A stretch of 64,000 nt of DNA from JAAXVQ01 sp964604705 (GTDB lineage Bacteria; Oederibacteriota; JAAXVQ01): assembly GCA_964604705.1 (NCBI GenBank), contig CAZSAP010000004.1:186001-250000 (forward strand). The letters run 5' to 3'. Position numbers and translations under genes: made by a program. Below, one piece after another: positions 46,601-61,600 of this stretch. The notes below the pieces were generated by a model. The model was not told the DNA's origin. It was given only the letters and a program-made list of their open reading frames with translations, and made no database searches. Each line of letters opens with the position of its first letter. Within the stretch, counting starts at the first letter, position 1.

Positions 46601-49600
46601 AAACCCGAATGGACCTCGGAGTCGGTATTTGTAGAACCCGAGACCGAAGTGGAAAAACAGGTCGCGGCCATTTGGCGCGAAGTGCTTCAAGTGGAGAAGG
46701 TGGGGGTGGCGGATCCGTTTTTTGAGATCGGCGGTCACTCGCTTTTGGCCACACAGATATTCTCGCGGTTGCGCAGTGACATGGGCGTGGAACTGCCTTT
46801 GGCCACCTTGTTTGAAAAACCCACCATCCGGGAACTGGCGCAGGAGATTGAACACACCCAGCGCCAGGGCGCGCAAGATACGATTCTGCCCTTGGGCGAA
46901 GGCGCGGTGCGTCCGCTCTCGTTTGCCCAGCGCCGCCTCTGGTTTTTATATCAGTTTGAACCGACCAGCTCCGCGTACAACATTCCCTTTGTCATAAAGC
47001 TCACCGGAACCTTGGACCAAACGCGTTTGGAACAGGCTGTGCAGGCCATTGTGCGCCGGCATGCGGTATTGCGTTCGAGCATTCGGACCGTCCAAGGCGA
47101 GCCGGAATTGGTGATCGCGCCGGACCTGGTTATACCTTGGCGGGTGGAAGATTACCGCACGCTGTCGGTAGCCTCGCACCGGGACCAGGTGGAGCAGGCC
47201 ATTCGCGCCGAAGGTGCGCGCCCCTTTGCGCTGGAGACCGGGCCGTTGCTGCGCTGCGCGCTTTTTCGCGTGCGTGAGGATGAAACCTTGGCCTGCTTTA
47301 CCATGCATCACATTATCTCCGATGCCTGGAGTCTGGGTGTGTTTGTCCGTGAACTGATGGCGTTCTATCAGGGAGCGGCGTTGCCTGCGTTGCGCGTGCA
47401 GTATGCGGATTTTGCCGCCTGGCAGGAAACCCGCATGGCGCACGACCCCAACTATCAGGCGCAAGTAGACTATTGGAAAGAAACTCTACGCGGAGAGTTG
47501 CCCCTTTTGGAACTGCCGTTGGACCGTCCGCGCCCCAAGCAAGCAACGTCCGCGGGCAAGAGCTTGTTTTTTGAATTGGCGCCTGAGGTGGTTGCGTCTT
47601 TGCGCGCACTTTGCCGGCAAGAGGGCCTTACGCTCTACATGGCCTTGCTTACGAATTTTGTGATCCTGCTGAAGCACTACAGCCGGCAGGAGGACATCAT
47701 TGTCGGTACGCCCTTGGCCAACCGGCAGCGGCGTGAACTGGAAGACTTGATCGGTTTTTTTGTCAACACTCTGGTGCTGCGCACGGATTTAAGTCAAAAC
47801 CCCACCGTGCGTGAGATGCTGCACCGGGTGAAGGAGACGGCCCTCCAGGCCTTCGCGCATCCGGACATTCCGTTTGAGAAAATTGTCGAAGAGGTCCAAC
47901 CCGAACGCCACTTGAATTACAATCCCATTTTCCAAGTCATGTTCTCGCTGAAGAACACACCCATGCCGGTCATGGAACTTCCGGGCATGACGGTGGAGGT
48001 GCAGAGCGGGGACATTGGCGTAACCCAGTTTGATTTAACGTTGGATTTGGAAGAACGCGACGACCGGGTTCTGGGGCGTATTGATTTCAATCCCTTGTTG
48101 TTCGACGACGCCACCATGGAACGCATGATCGGGCATTACAGCGAAGGGGTGCGGGTCTTAACCGCGCATCCGGATCGCACCATTGGCGAGCTTTCGTTTT
48201 TAACCCTGGAAGAATCGCAGCGCCTGCTGGTGGAGTGGAACCAGACGCAGCAGGCGTATCCGTCGCAGACGACCTTGCATGCGTGGATCCAAGCGCAAGC
48301 GCAGAAGACCCCCGAGGGCGTGGCCTTGATCGCCGGGGAAGAGCAACTCAGTTACCGTGAGCTGGACACACGCGCCAATCAATTGGCGCACGTGTTGATC
48401 GCACAGGGCGTCACCCCTGGCAGCTTGGTAGGCATCTGCCTCCACCGCACGCCCGCCATGCTCGTGGGTTTGTTGGGTATTTTGAAGACCGGGGCCGCAT
48501 ATGTCTCGCTGGACCCGGGGTTCCCCAAAGACCGCTTGCAAATGATTGTGGACGACAGCCAGCCCAAGGTCATTCTCAGTCAGACCGAGTTGCGCGAGAT
48601 CGTGCCGCAGACCCTGGCGCCAGTGTTGTTCGTAGATACTTTGGAAAACGAATTATCCGCCGCGCCGACGCAGGCGCCGTCCGTAACTCTGGGCGTGCAG
48701 GAACGCGCGTATGTGCTCTTTACCTCAGGCTCCACCGGGCGCCCCAAAGGGGTGGAGATTACACACGCCAATGTGGTGAACTTCCTGAGTTCCATGCAGA
48801 GCGAGCCGGGCTGCACGGCACAGGACCGCGTCCTGGCTGTAACCACGATCTCGTTTGATATTTCGGTCTTGGAATTGTTCCTCCCCTTGAGCGTGGGCGG
48901 TACGGTTGTGCTCTTGACCCGCGACGCGGCGCTGGATGCCAAGCAGATCAAGCAGGCCTTGCTCCAGCATGACATTACCCTCATGCAGTCCACGCCTTCG
49001 ACCTGGGAAATGCTGGAACAGTCCGGGTGGGAAGGCAAAAAGAATTTGAAGGTGCTCTGCGGCGGCGAAGCGTTCCCGCACTGGCTGGCGCAGCGCTTGG
49101 TGGAGAAGACGCAGGAAGTGTGGAACATGTACGGCCCGACCGAGACCACGGTCTGGTCCACGCTCTCCCGCGTGCAGGCGCATGAGAAACTGACCATCGG
49201 GCGCCCGATTGCCAACACGGATATCTATATCTTGGATGGAAACTTAAAACCCGTGCCCGTAGGTGTGGCCGGGGAATTGTTAATCGGCGGAGTGGGCGTG
49301 AGCCGAGGGTATTTGGGACGCGAGGAATTGACGCGCGAGAAGTTTATTCTCAATCCGTTCAAGTCCGACGGGAGCCGGTTGTACCGGACCGGGGATGCGT
49401 GCAAGTATCTGGCGGACGGGCGCATTGAATTCATTGGGCGCATGGACAGCCAGGTGAAGATCCGCGGGTTCCGCATTGAACTGGGCGAGATCGAGACGCG
49501 CTTGAACGAGCATGCGGGCCTCCAACAGGCGGTGGTGATTGTGCGCGAGGACACGCCGGGGAACAAGCGCCTGGTGGCGTACCTGGTGAAGAAAGACACG

Positions 49601-52600
49601 GCGCTCACCAACGAAGAGGTGCAGAAACACCTGAAGCAGAATCTGCCCGAGTACATGATTCCCAGCGCGTACGTGGAACTGGAACGCATTCCGCTCACGG
49701 CGAACAAGAAAGTGGACCGGAAGGCGTTGCCCGCGCCGGAGTTTGAGGCGCAGCACGAGTACGTGGCGCCGCGCACGGAATTGGAAACGCAGTTGGCGGA
49801 GATTTGGCAAGATGTGCTGGGACTGGCACGCGTGGGCATTCACGATCATTTTTTCGAGATCGGCGGGCATTCGCTCCTGGCCACGCGGGTGATATCACGC
49901 TTGGCCTCGCAAATGAACCTGGACGTGCCGATCCGGCAGATTTTCGAGCATCCGACGATTGCCGGCTTGGCCGAGAGCCTACACACCCAGAGCACGGGAG
50001 AAAGCTACGCGGTCATTTCCAAAGCCGACCGGTGCCAGGCGCTCCCGCTCTCGTTTGCGCAGCAACGCTTGTGGTTCATTGAACAGTTCGAACCCGGGAA
50101 TACTGCGTACATTATTCCCATCGCTGTGCGGATCCAAGGGAACTTGGATCTGGATCTATTGGAACGTTCTGTAAATCAGATTATTGCCCGGCATGAAGTC
50201 TTGCGCACCACCTTCAAGCGCAGCGGGGATCAGGTGTATCAGGACATTGCAGAACAGGTGCAGATACCGCTGGAACTCGTGGACCTCTCGACCTGGGCCG
50301 GACCGGAGCAGAACAGGCGGCTGCAGGAACGCATGACGGCCGATGCCCGGGTACCGTTTGATTTGGTCGCGGGTCCGCTCATTCGCTGCCAGGTGTATCG
50401 CCTGAGCACACAAGAGCATGTGCTTTTGTATACGCTTCACCACAGCATTTCCGACGGCTGGTCCACGGGTGTGTTTGTCCGGGAACTGCTCGCTTTGGTT
50501 CAAGGTCAGACCTTGCCTGAATTGCCCTTGCAGTATGCAGACTTTGCCACCTGGCAGCGTTCGTGGTTGACGGGCGATGTGCTGCAAACACAATTAACCT
50601 ATTGGGAAAAGCAGTTGCGCGGCGCGGCCCCGGTTCTGGAATTGCCCACGGATTATCCGCGTCCGGCCGTGCAGACGTTTAAGGGCGCCACGTTCCGTTT
50701 CCATCTCTCGCCGGGGTTGCGCGCGGAGTTGGAACACCTGGCCCGCAAACGTCAGGTGACGCTCTACATGCTCTTGCTAACCGCCTACAATCTTTTGCTG
50801 CATGTCTACTCACAGCAGGAAGACTTGGTCGTGGGTACGCCGATTGCCAATCGCAACCGGGCCGACATCGAACCGTTGATTGGGTTCTTTGTTAATACCT
50901 TGGCCATCCGCACGCAGATTGCCTCGAGCCACACCCTGGCGCAGGTCCTGGCGCAGGTGAAGGAAACCGTGTTGGGGGCGTATGCGCATCAGGATCTGCC
51001 TTTTGAAAAATTGGTGGATGTGTTGCAACCGGAACGTGACTTGGCCCGGTCGCCGATTTTTCAGACCTTGTTTATTTTGCAGAACAACACGCTCCCGCAC
51101 ATCCAACAGGCCGACGTCACGGTCAGTCCGGTGGATGTGGATTTGCAAACCGCACAATTTGAGCTTACCTGGACGTTCCATGAAACCGAGGACCGCCTTA
51201 ACGGTTATGTGGAGTACAACACGGATTTGTTCAAACCGCATACGATTGAACAGATGTCCGTGCATTTTGGAAAAATTTTAGAAATACTCGTGGCCCAGCC
51301 TGAGCAACGGGTGGCGGAGATGAGTCTGGTCACGGGTGCGGAAAAAGATCAATTCGCGGCATGGAACCAAACCGTGCGGCCTTATCCGTTCCAACCTGTC
51401 CATGCCTGGGTGGAAGCGCAGGCAACGAAAGTGCCTGCGGCCACGGCCGTGAGGTTTGAGAACGCCTCGCTGACGTACCAGGAACTCAATGCCCGCGCCA
51501 ACCGTGTGGCCCATGCGCTCCAAGCCCAGGGCGTAAAACCCGGGGCGCGCGTAGGGCTGTGCGTGGCGCGTTCCCTGGACTTAATCCCCGCGTTGTTGGG
51601 TATTTTGAAAGCCGGGGGCACCTACGTGCCGCTGGATCCGACGTATCCGGCCGCGCGTTTGGCCATGATGCTCGAAGATAGCGCGTTATCCGCCTTGTTG
51701 ACCGAACCGCAGTGGCTCACGCTTCTGCCTGCATATACCGGTCCTGCGCTTTGCCTGGAAACGATTTGGGTTAACTCTACTTGGCCTTCGGAAAATCTTG
51801 CTGAAGTCGTGCAGCCCGAAGACCTGGTATATATCATTTTCACCTCCGGCTCCACTGGGCGCCCCAAGGGCATTGAGCTCAGCCATCGGGCCTTGCACAA
51901 TTTGATTGCCTGGCAAGCGGAGCAATTCCGCGCCAGCACGAGTACGCGCGTGCTCCAGTATGCGTCAATCAATTTTGACGTGTCGTTCCAGGAAATAGTC
52001 TCGACTCTGGGCATGGGGAAGACCCTGGTGCTGGTGAGCGAGGAAAGCCGCAAGGATCTGGCGCAGTTGGTGGCGCTCCTGAACCGTGAAAAAGTGAATC
52101 GCATTTTTCTCCCGGCCATTGCCTTGCATTATCTGGCCGAGCAAGCGCTTAGCTTGAACCAGGTGCCGGAGAGTCTGCACGAGGTCATTACGGCCGGGGA
52201 TGTGTTAAAAATCACCCCCGCCGTGAGCCGGTTTTTCCAACGCGTGCCCAACGGCAAACTATTAAACCATTACGGCCCCTCGGAGAGCCATGTGGTCACC
52301 AGTCACACCGTGGAAGGCGCGGTCGATACCTGGCCCGAATTCCCACCCATTGGCAAGCCCATCAGCAATACGCGTTTGTATGTGGTGGATGCGAACTTAA
52401 AGCAAGTTCCGTGCGGTGTACCCGGTGAACTTTTGATTGCCGGGGATTGTCTGGCCGCAGGGTACAGCCGGCAGCCGCAGCTGACGGGCGATCGCTTTGT
52501 GATGCTCGAGCTGGCCCCGGGGGTCCGGGAACGCGTGTACCGGACCGGGGACCGGGTGCGCCATTTGCCGGACGGAACCATAGCGTTCATGGGACGTGCA

Positions 52601-55600
52601 GACGATCAAGTGAAGATCCGCGGCTTCCGCATTGAGCCCGGTGAGATTGAAGCCGTGCTGAACAAGCAGCCCGGGGTTCAAGCCTCGGTGGTGGTGGCGC
52701 GGGAAGATGCGCAGAAGCAAAAACGCTTGGTGGCGTACGTGGTGCCCAAAGCCGGAGAATCCCTGGATACGTTGGCCTTGAAGGCGGCGGTCGGAGAGAC
52801 CTTGCCCGAGTACATGGTGCCCTCGAGTGTGCAAGTGATTGCGGCCATGCCCTTCACGCCGAGCGGGAAGATTAACACCCGGGCCTTGCCTGAACCCGAG
52901 GGTCTGGGCGAGAGCACGCGGGAGTACGTGGCGCCGCGCACGGATATGGAAATTAAGTTGGCGGCCATTTGGCAGGATGTCTTGGGTGTGGAGCGCGTGA
53001 GCATCCACGATTCATTCTTTGAAATCGGCGGGCATTCGTTGTTGGCCACGCAAGTCATGTCGCGCATTCACAGCACGCTGAGCCGTGAGTGCCCGTTGAA
53101 ATTATTGTTCGAAAACGCCACGGTGGCGCGATTGGCTGCAGCCATGCTCCGTACGGCGGGCGAGGACACGGCGCAGGCCGTGGTTATTCCGGTCGTGGAT
53201 CGCACCCGTGCCATCCCGCTCTCCTTTGCCCAGCAGCGTTTGTGGATTTTGGAACAACTCGACCCGGGGAAGACCACGTACCATATTCCCATGGCCGTGC
53301 GCCTGGACGGGGCGGTGAATCCCGAGTTGCTGGAACGCAGCTTGCAGGTTCTGGTGGCCCGGCATGAAATTTTACGCACGACCTTCCAGGTGGTAGGCGA
53401 GTCTGCGGTTCAGTGGATCGCGCCCGAGGCCAAGGCGGCCTTTGCCCAGACCGATGTGAGCGCACAGCCCGACCCGGAAGCGGCGGCCCGGGCACAGATG
53501 CTGGCGGAAATAAACACGCCCTTTGACTTGAGCCGCGGCCCCTTGCTGCGGGTGCGCCTGATCCGCCTGGGCGCGCGGGAACATATCTTCCTCTTCCACA
53601 TGCATCACATCATTACCGATGCCTGGTCCATTGGGGTCTTTGTCAAAGAACTCATGGCCGTGTATCAGTCGCTCCTCCAGGGCAAGACCGAAGCGGGACT
53701 CCCGGCCCTGCCCATTCAGTATGCGGATTTTTCTGTCTGGCAGCGGGCCTGGCTCCAGGGCGAGGTTTTGGCCGAACAAGTCAACTACTGGAAACAGACG
53801 TTGGCCGGACCTCTGCCGGTCTTGGAACTGCCTTTGGACTATCCGCGCCCGGCTGCGCAAACCTATGGCGGCGCTTCGTTTTATATCCGTGTGCGTCCGG
53901 AGTTAAGCGCCCAACTGCAGCATACCAGTCAGGCCACCGGGTCCACGCTGTACATGCTTTTGTTTGCGGCCTTCAACGTACTCTTGAGCAAATACACGGG
54001 GCAGACCGATCTGGTGGTGGGCACCCCCATTGCCAACCGAAACCGCCGGGAGTTGGAACCGCTCTTAGGTTTCTTTGTCAACACGCTGGCCATACGCAGT
54101 CAATGTTCAGGTTCACTGACGTTCAACGAGTACGCGGCCCAGGTGCGCGGCACGCTGCTTGAAGCCTTTGCCCACCAGGATTTGCCCTTTGAAAAATTGG
54201 TGGATGAACTGGAGGTGGAGCGCGACATTCAACGCTCCCCGGTTTTCCAAATCATGTTCAGCATGCAAAGTGCCTTTGTGCCCACACTGGACGGAGCTGA
54301 ATTTAACGTCCGCAGTTATGACCTGGAAACCCAAGCGGCGCATTTTGATTTAACCGTCGTGGCCGGGGAAGATGAACAGGGGCTTTATATCACCTTTGAG
54401 TACAACACGGATTTGTTTAAAGAAACCACCCTGCGCGCGTTTGCGGCCGCGTTCAACCGCGTGTTGGAAACCGTCACGGCCGATCCCGCACGTCCCTTGG
54501 CAGAGATCTCCTTGCTCTCACCCGAAGATCGCCAGACCGTGGCTGTGACTTGGAATGCCACGACCCGCGAGTATCCGCGGACGCGGACCCTGGTGGAAAT
54601 CGTTGAGGAGCATGCCAAGCGCACGCCCGAGGCCCTGGCCTTGGTTTTCCAGGAACAAACCTTGACCTATGCGCAACTGAATCAGCGCGCCAACCAACTG
54701 GCGCATGCGCTCCGTCGCCAGGGGACCAAGCCCGGCGAGGTGGTGGGCATTTGCCTCGACCGCTCGGTGGAGATGCTGGTGGGCATCCTGGGCATACTTA
54801 AGGCCGGGAATGTGTACCTGCCTTTGGACCCGAGCTACCCGCCCCGCCGTTTGGAGTACATGCTCCGCGACGCCCAGGCCGTAGTTTTAATCACGCAAGA
54901 AAGTTATGTGCCGCTCTTTGGAGCGACGACCGTTTCTATCTTCCGACTGGAAGACGCTTCGTTCTGGCAAGCGGATCCTCTCACCAATCCGGCCAAGACC
55001 ACGCAGGCCACGGACGGGGCGTACATTATGTACACCTCGGGCTCGACCGGTGAGCCCAAAGGCGTGTTGGTCACGCAGCGCGGCATTGTGCGCCTGGTGT
55101 GCAACCCGGATTACATGCAGCTCGGCCCGCAGGACCGGGTGGCGCATGTGGGGAATGTTTCATTTGATGCCTCGACCTGGGAGATTTGGTCCGCCTGGTT
55201 AAACGGCGCCTGCCTGGTGGGGTTTGATAAGTCCGAGGTTCTGGACTTGGAATCGTTTGGCCAGGCGCTGCGCACCCAAGGCATTACGGCCATGTTGTTT
55301 ACCACAGCTTTGTTTAATCAGGCCGCGGAATTGTATCCGGCCATGTTCAAGCCCTTACGGTACGTGCTCTTCGGCGGGGACAAGGCGGAGTTGAAAGCCG
55401 TGCGCCGCGTCTTGGCCGAGGGTGCACCCGAACATTTAATCAATGCCTACGGTCCCACGGAAAACGCCGTCATGGCCACCAGCTATGAAGTGAAAGCGTT
55501 GCCTGCCGAGGCCCGGACCATTCCCATTGGGCGTCCGATTGCCAATACCACCTGCTACGTGGTGGATGCGCACGGTCAACTTGCGCCCCTGGGTGTGCCC

Positions 55601-58600
55601 GGTGAGTTGTGGGTGGGCGGCGACGGCGTGGCCACGGGGTATGTGGGTCGCCCGGACCAAACCGCCCGTGTATTTGTGGAGGATCCCTTCCAACCCGGAG
55701 CCGGACGCCGCGTGTACAAGACCGGCGACCGGGTGCGCTGGAACGCCCAAGGGGAGTTGGAGTTTTTAGGACGTCTGGACAGCCAGGTAAAAATACGCGG
55801 GTTCCGCATTGAACCCGGAGAAATAGAAGCTGCGCTCCTGCGTCAACCCGGACTGCGCCAGGCGTTGGTGCTGGTGCGTGAAGACGCGCCGGGTGACAAA
55901 CGCCTGGTCGCGTATGTGATCGGCGATGAGACGTGGACCCAAGATGTGCCTGCGCTCTTGAATGAATTGAAAAAAGAATTGCCCGCGCAATGGCTCCCGC
56001 AAGCCGTGATCACGTTGGAACAATTCCCACTCACGCCCAATGGCAAGGTGGACCGGCAGGCATTGCCCAAACCGCTTTGGCAAGGGAACGACGAGGCGGT
56101 CGCACCGCGCACGCCAACCGAAGAGACGTTGCTGGCCATCTGGAAGAGTGTTTTGCAAGTAGAGACCATCGGCGTGCAGGATAATTTCTTCAGCTTGGGC
56201 GGAGATTCGATTCTGGCCATTCAAGTCATTAGCCGGGCCAAGAGTACGGGGGTGCACCTGAGCAACCGCCAGTTGTTTGAACATCAGACCATTGCCGCCT
56301 TGGCGTCCGTGGCCGGTCAGCAGGCGGGCATTCAGGCCGAACAGGGAAAGGTGGAAGGGGAGAGTGTCCTTACGCCTGTCCAACAATGGTACCTGGAGCA
56401 AGGGTTGGAGAATCCGCATCACTTTAACCAAGACTCGTTGTTTGTTCTGCCGCAGGGCATTTCGGTCGACGTGTTGGAGCGCGCACTGGCGCAGTTGGTG
56501 GCGCAGCATGATGCGCTCCGTCTCCGGGTGCGACAGGTCAATGGCCTCTGGCAGCAATCCCACGTGGACGAGGGCGCGGTGCTCCCGTTGCTGAGTGAGG
56601 ATCTGGCCCAACTCGGGGAACGTGAAAAAACCGGGCGCATTCAGGCGCTCACGACCCAAGCCCATGCGGACTTGAATATGGAGCATGGTCCCATCGGGCG
56701 CGCCCTTATTTTCCGGAACCAAGCGCCTGGTCAGGATTTATTCTTCTTGGTTCTCCATCACTGGGTGGTGGATGGTGTTTCGTGGCGTATTTTGCTCGAG
56801 GATTTCCAGACGCTCTGTCGTCAGTTGGCCGAGGGGCAGGCTCTCTCGCTCCCGCCGAAGACCACCTCGTTCCAATATTGGGCCGCGTCCGCAGCCCGCT
56901 ATGCCCTGACCTCCGAGGCCTTGCATCAGGAATACGCCTACTGGCGCGCACGGGTCGAAGAGCCGGTAGTTGCGCTGCCGCGTGATTTTGCGGCGAATGA
57001 GAATTTGGAAGGCACGACCGAGACCGTACGCTTGACCTTGAGCGTGGACGAAACCCGCCAATTGCTGGCAGAGGCCTCAAGCGCGTACCGCACGCAGATC
57101 AATGATCTTTTGCTCGCGGCCCTGGTGGAGGCGTTCCGGCCTTGGACCCTGAGTGCGACCTTGCGCATTGATTTGGAAGGGCATGGACGCGAAGATCTTC
57201 TCAACGATGTGGACCTAAGCCGGACCGTGGGTTGGTTCACGACCATTTTCCCAGTCCAATTAACCCACCCGGGCACACAGAATCCCGGGGACGTCATTAA
57301 GTCCGTGAAAGAAACCCTGCGCCGCGTGCCGCGCCATGGCATTGGGTTTGGCTTGCTGCGTTATCACGGGCCGGAAGCCATGCGGTCTGTATTGCAGACA
57401 TTGACACCGGCGGAAGTGAGCTTCAATTATTTGGGTCAGTTCCAAGGCGGGCACGCACAAGAGTCGCTGGGTGAATCGAGTGCGGATATGCGTGGTCGCT
57501 ATTCGGATGCGAAGAATCATCGCCTCCAGGTATTGGCGGTTAATGCCGCCGTGGCGCAGAATCAACTGGAAGTCTCGTTGACGTACAGTCGCAACTTGCA
57601 TCGCGCAGAGACCGTGCAACGGTTAGGCGAGGCGTACATGGCGGCGCTGCGTCAGGTGATCCAGCATTGCCTGACCCCGGGCGTGGGTGGCTTCACGCCC
57701 TCGGACTTCCCCCTACTCTCGCTGGAGCAAGCACAGTTGGATCAGGTGCTGGCCCGCGAGTCGGCCGTGGAAACCATGTATCCGCTCTCGGCTACGCAAA
57801 AAGGCATTTTGTTCCACGCGCTCTTTGATCCCAAGGCCAACGACTACTATGTCCGCTTTCATTTGGCCGTGCACGGCCACTTGCGTCCGGACGCGTTCCA
57901 ACGCGCCTGGGAGAAGGTGCTGGCGCATTACGAAATCCTGCGCGCCAGTTACGCGTGGGAACACACCCCGGAGCCGGTACAGATTATTCACCGTCAGGTG
58001 AGTCTGCCCACGCAAATGTTGGATTGGCGTGCCTTCACTCCGGCTGAGCAAAAGGAAAAACTAAAGCAATGGCTGGAGGTTGATCAAACCCAGACCTTTG
58101 ACCTCACGCAGGCACCGTTGCTCCGCACCACGGTGATTCGCTTGGCTGAAACCGAGTGGCGCTTTGTGGTGGGGGAGAACCATATTATCCTGGACGGCTG
58201 GAGCATGCCGCTGGTCTTCAAAGGATTGTTGGATGCGTACCAAGCGTATACCCATGAACAGGAACCGGTCTTGCTTCCAACGCGTCCGTACAGCGATTAC
58301 ATTGCGTATCTGCAAACGCGGAGTTTGAGCGAGGCCAAAACGTATTGGCAGAAAACGTTGCAAGGGTTTGAAGAGCCAACCTTGCTGGGAGAAGCCAGCA
58401 CGATCTTGGCCGCGACCGGATCCACGCACGGACAATTGGAATTCCGACTCTCACCGGCCCTGACCCAACGTTTGCAGACCTTGGCCAAGCAGCAGCAACT
58501 GACCTTGAACACCCTGGTGCAGGGCGCTGTGGCACTGTTGATTAGCCGCTACACTCAGGCGCAGGATGTGGTCTTTGGCACCGTGGTTTCCGGACGCCCG

Positions 58601-61600
58601 AGTGAACTGCCCGGCGTGGAGACCATGGTGGGGTTGTTTATTAATACCCTCCCGCTGCGGGTGAACGTGGCGCCCGAACAGACCTTGGCTGCATGGCTGC
58701 GCGAGGTCCATGCCCGCGCGGCCGAGATGCGGCAGTATGAGTACAGTCCTCTGGCCGATGTGCAGGTGTGGAGCGAGGTGCCGCACGGTCAGCCGCTCTT
58801 TGATACCATTCTGACCTTTGAGAATTATCCGCTGGGCGAGCAGTCAGGAACCGCGGAGTCGGATGTGCGCATTGAAATGGTGGATGGGTTCCAGACCACG
58901 AACTATCCCTTGAACATTACCGTAACGCCGGGGGAGACGCTTTACCTGCGCTGGGAATATTCGCGCCAGCAGTTCACGGACGCGCGGGTGGCGCAGATTC
59001 AGCAGCACCTGATACACGTGTTTGAATCCCTCTGCGCCCAACCCGAACAGACTTTGGCCCAAGTGAGCATGCTCTCAGAGGCCGAGTCGCAGCGCCTGCT
59101 GGTGGAGTGGAACCAGACGCAGCAGGCGTATCCGTCGCAGACGACTCTGCATGCCTGGATTCAAGCGCAGGCTCATAAGACGCCTGAGGCTGTGGCCGTG
59201 ATCGCCGGTGAGGAGCAACTCAGCTACCGTGAGCTGGACACCCGCGCCAATCAACTGGCGCATGTGTTGATCGCACAGGGTGTTACCCCCGGCAGTTTGG
59301 TGGGCATCTGCCTCCACCGCACGCCCGCCATGCTTGTGGGTCTGCTGGGCATTTTAAAGACCGGGGCCGCGTATGTCTCGCTGGACCCGGGGTTCCCCAA
59401 AGACCGCTTGCAAATGATTGTGGACGACAGCCAGCCCAAGGTCATTCTCAGTCAGACCGAGTTGCGCGAGATCGTGCCGCAGACCCTGGCGCCAGTGTTG
59501 TTCGTAGATACTTTGGAAAACGAATTATCCGCCGCGCCGACGCAGGCGCCGTCCGTAACTCTGGGCGTGCAGGAACGCGCGTATGTGCTCTTTACCTCAG
59601 GCTCCACCGGGCGCCCCAAAGGGGTGGAGATTACACACGCCAATGTGGTGAACTTCCTGAGTTCCATGCAGAGCGAGCCGGGCTGCACGGCACAGGACCG
59701 CGTCCTGGCTGTAACCACGATCTCGTTTGATATTTCGGTCTTGGAATTGTTCCTCCCCTTGAGCGTGGGCGGTACGGTTGTGCTCTTGACCCGCGACGCG
59801 GCGCTGGATGCCAAGCAGATCAAGCAGGCCTTGCTCCAGCATGACATTACCCTCATGCAGTCCACGCCTTCGACCTGGGAAATGCTGGAACAGTCCGGGT
59901 GGGAAGGCAAAAAGAATTTGAAGGTGCTCTGCGGCGGCGAAGCGTTCCCGCACTGGCTGGCGCAGCGCTTGGTGGAGAAGACGCAGGAAGTGTGGAACAT
60001 GTACGGCCCGACCGAGACCACGGTCTGGTCCACGCTCTCCCGCGTGCAGGCGCATGAGAAACTGACCATCGGGCGCCCGATTGCCAACACGGATATCTAT
60101 ATCTTGGATGGAAACTTAAAACCCGTGCCCGTAGGTGTGGCCGGGGAATTGTTAATCGGCGGAGTGGGCGTGAGCCGAGGGTATTTGGGACGCGAGGAAT
60201 TGACGCGCGAGAAGTTTATTCTCAATCCGTTCAAGTCCGACGGGAGCCGGTTGTACCGGACCGGGGATGCGTGCAAGTATCTGGCGGACGGGCGCATTGA
60301 ATTCATTGGGCGCATGGACAGCCAGGTGAAGATCCGCGGGTTCCGCATTGAACTGGGCGAGATCGAGACGCGCTTGAACGAGCATGCGGGCCTCCAACAG
60401 GCGGTGGTGATTGTGCGCGAGGACACGCCGGGGAACAAGCGCCTGGTGGCGTACCTGGTGAAGAAAGACACGGCGCTCACCAACGAAGAGGTGCAGAAAC
60501 ACCTGAAGCAGAATCTGCCCGAGTACATGATTCCCAGCGCGTACGTGGAACTGGAACGCATTCCGCTCACGGCGAACAAGAAAGTGGACCGGAAGGCGTT
60601 GCCCGCGCCAGAGTTTGAGGCGCAGCACGAGTACGTGGCGCCGCGCACGGAACTGGAAACACAGTTGGCGGAGATCTGGCAAGATGTACTGGGACTGGCG
60701 CGCGTGGGCATCCACGATCATTTCTTCGAGATCGGCGGGCATTCGCTCCTGGCCACGCGGGTGATTTCGCGCTTGGCCTCGCAGATGAACCTGGATGTGC
60801 CCATTCGGCAGATCTTCGAGCATCCGACGATTGCCGGCTTGGCCGAGAGCCTAAACGCCCAGAGTACGGGCGAAACCTACGCAGTCATTCCCAAAGCCGA
60901 CCGGTGCCAGGCGCTCCCGCTCTCGTTTGCGCAGCAGCGTCTCTGGTTCATTGATCAATTTGAACCAGGCAGCACAGCCTACAATGTTCCCATGGTGGTG
61001 CGCATTCAAGGGCCCTTGGACGCCGAACCCTTGCGGGCCGGTTTGCTGCAGCTGGTGGCGCGGCATGAAGTCTTGCGCACGACGTTCCAGAACCAAGATA
61101 GCGGGCCTGTGCAAGTCATTGCCCCGGACGCAACCTTGGATTGGGCGGTGGTGGATGTGAGTCAGACTGCCGATGCCGAGGCCAAGGCCAAAGAGGCCAT
61201 TCACGCGGAACTCCAGACACCGTTTGATCTGAGCCGAGGTCCGCTCCTACGCGTGCGCTTGGTGAAGGTGGGCGCGCAGGAACATCTGTTCTTCATTATG
61301 CTGCATCACATTGTGACCGATGCCTGGTCCATTGGCGAACTGGTCAAAGAACTCATGACCATTTACCGGGGCATGGCCTTGGGAGAGACGCAGCCCGCAC
61401 TCCCGGCGCTGCCGATTCAGTATGCGGATTTTGCGGTCTGGCAACGGGCTTGGCTCCAGGGCGAGGTTTTGGAAACGCAATTGGCGTATTGGAAACGCAC
61501 CTTGGCCGCGCCGTTGGCCACCTTGGAATTGCCGCTGGATTTCCCGCGTCCCAAGGTTCAAACCTTCCATGGCCGTTCGGTCCGGGTGCAGGTGCCGGAA

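Noticed and set aside
48580..49839. Long open frames on the minus strand, repeated almost identically at 59452-60711
   Set aside because: They lie opposite the NRPS A3 and A6 domains, have no recognisable motifs or ribosome-binding sites, and are duplicated only because the A-domain DNA is duplicated.
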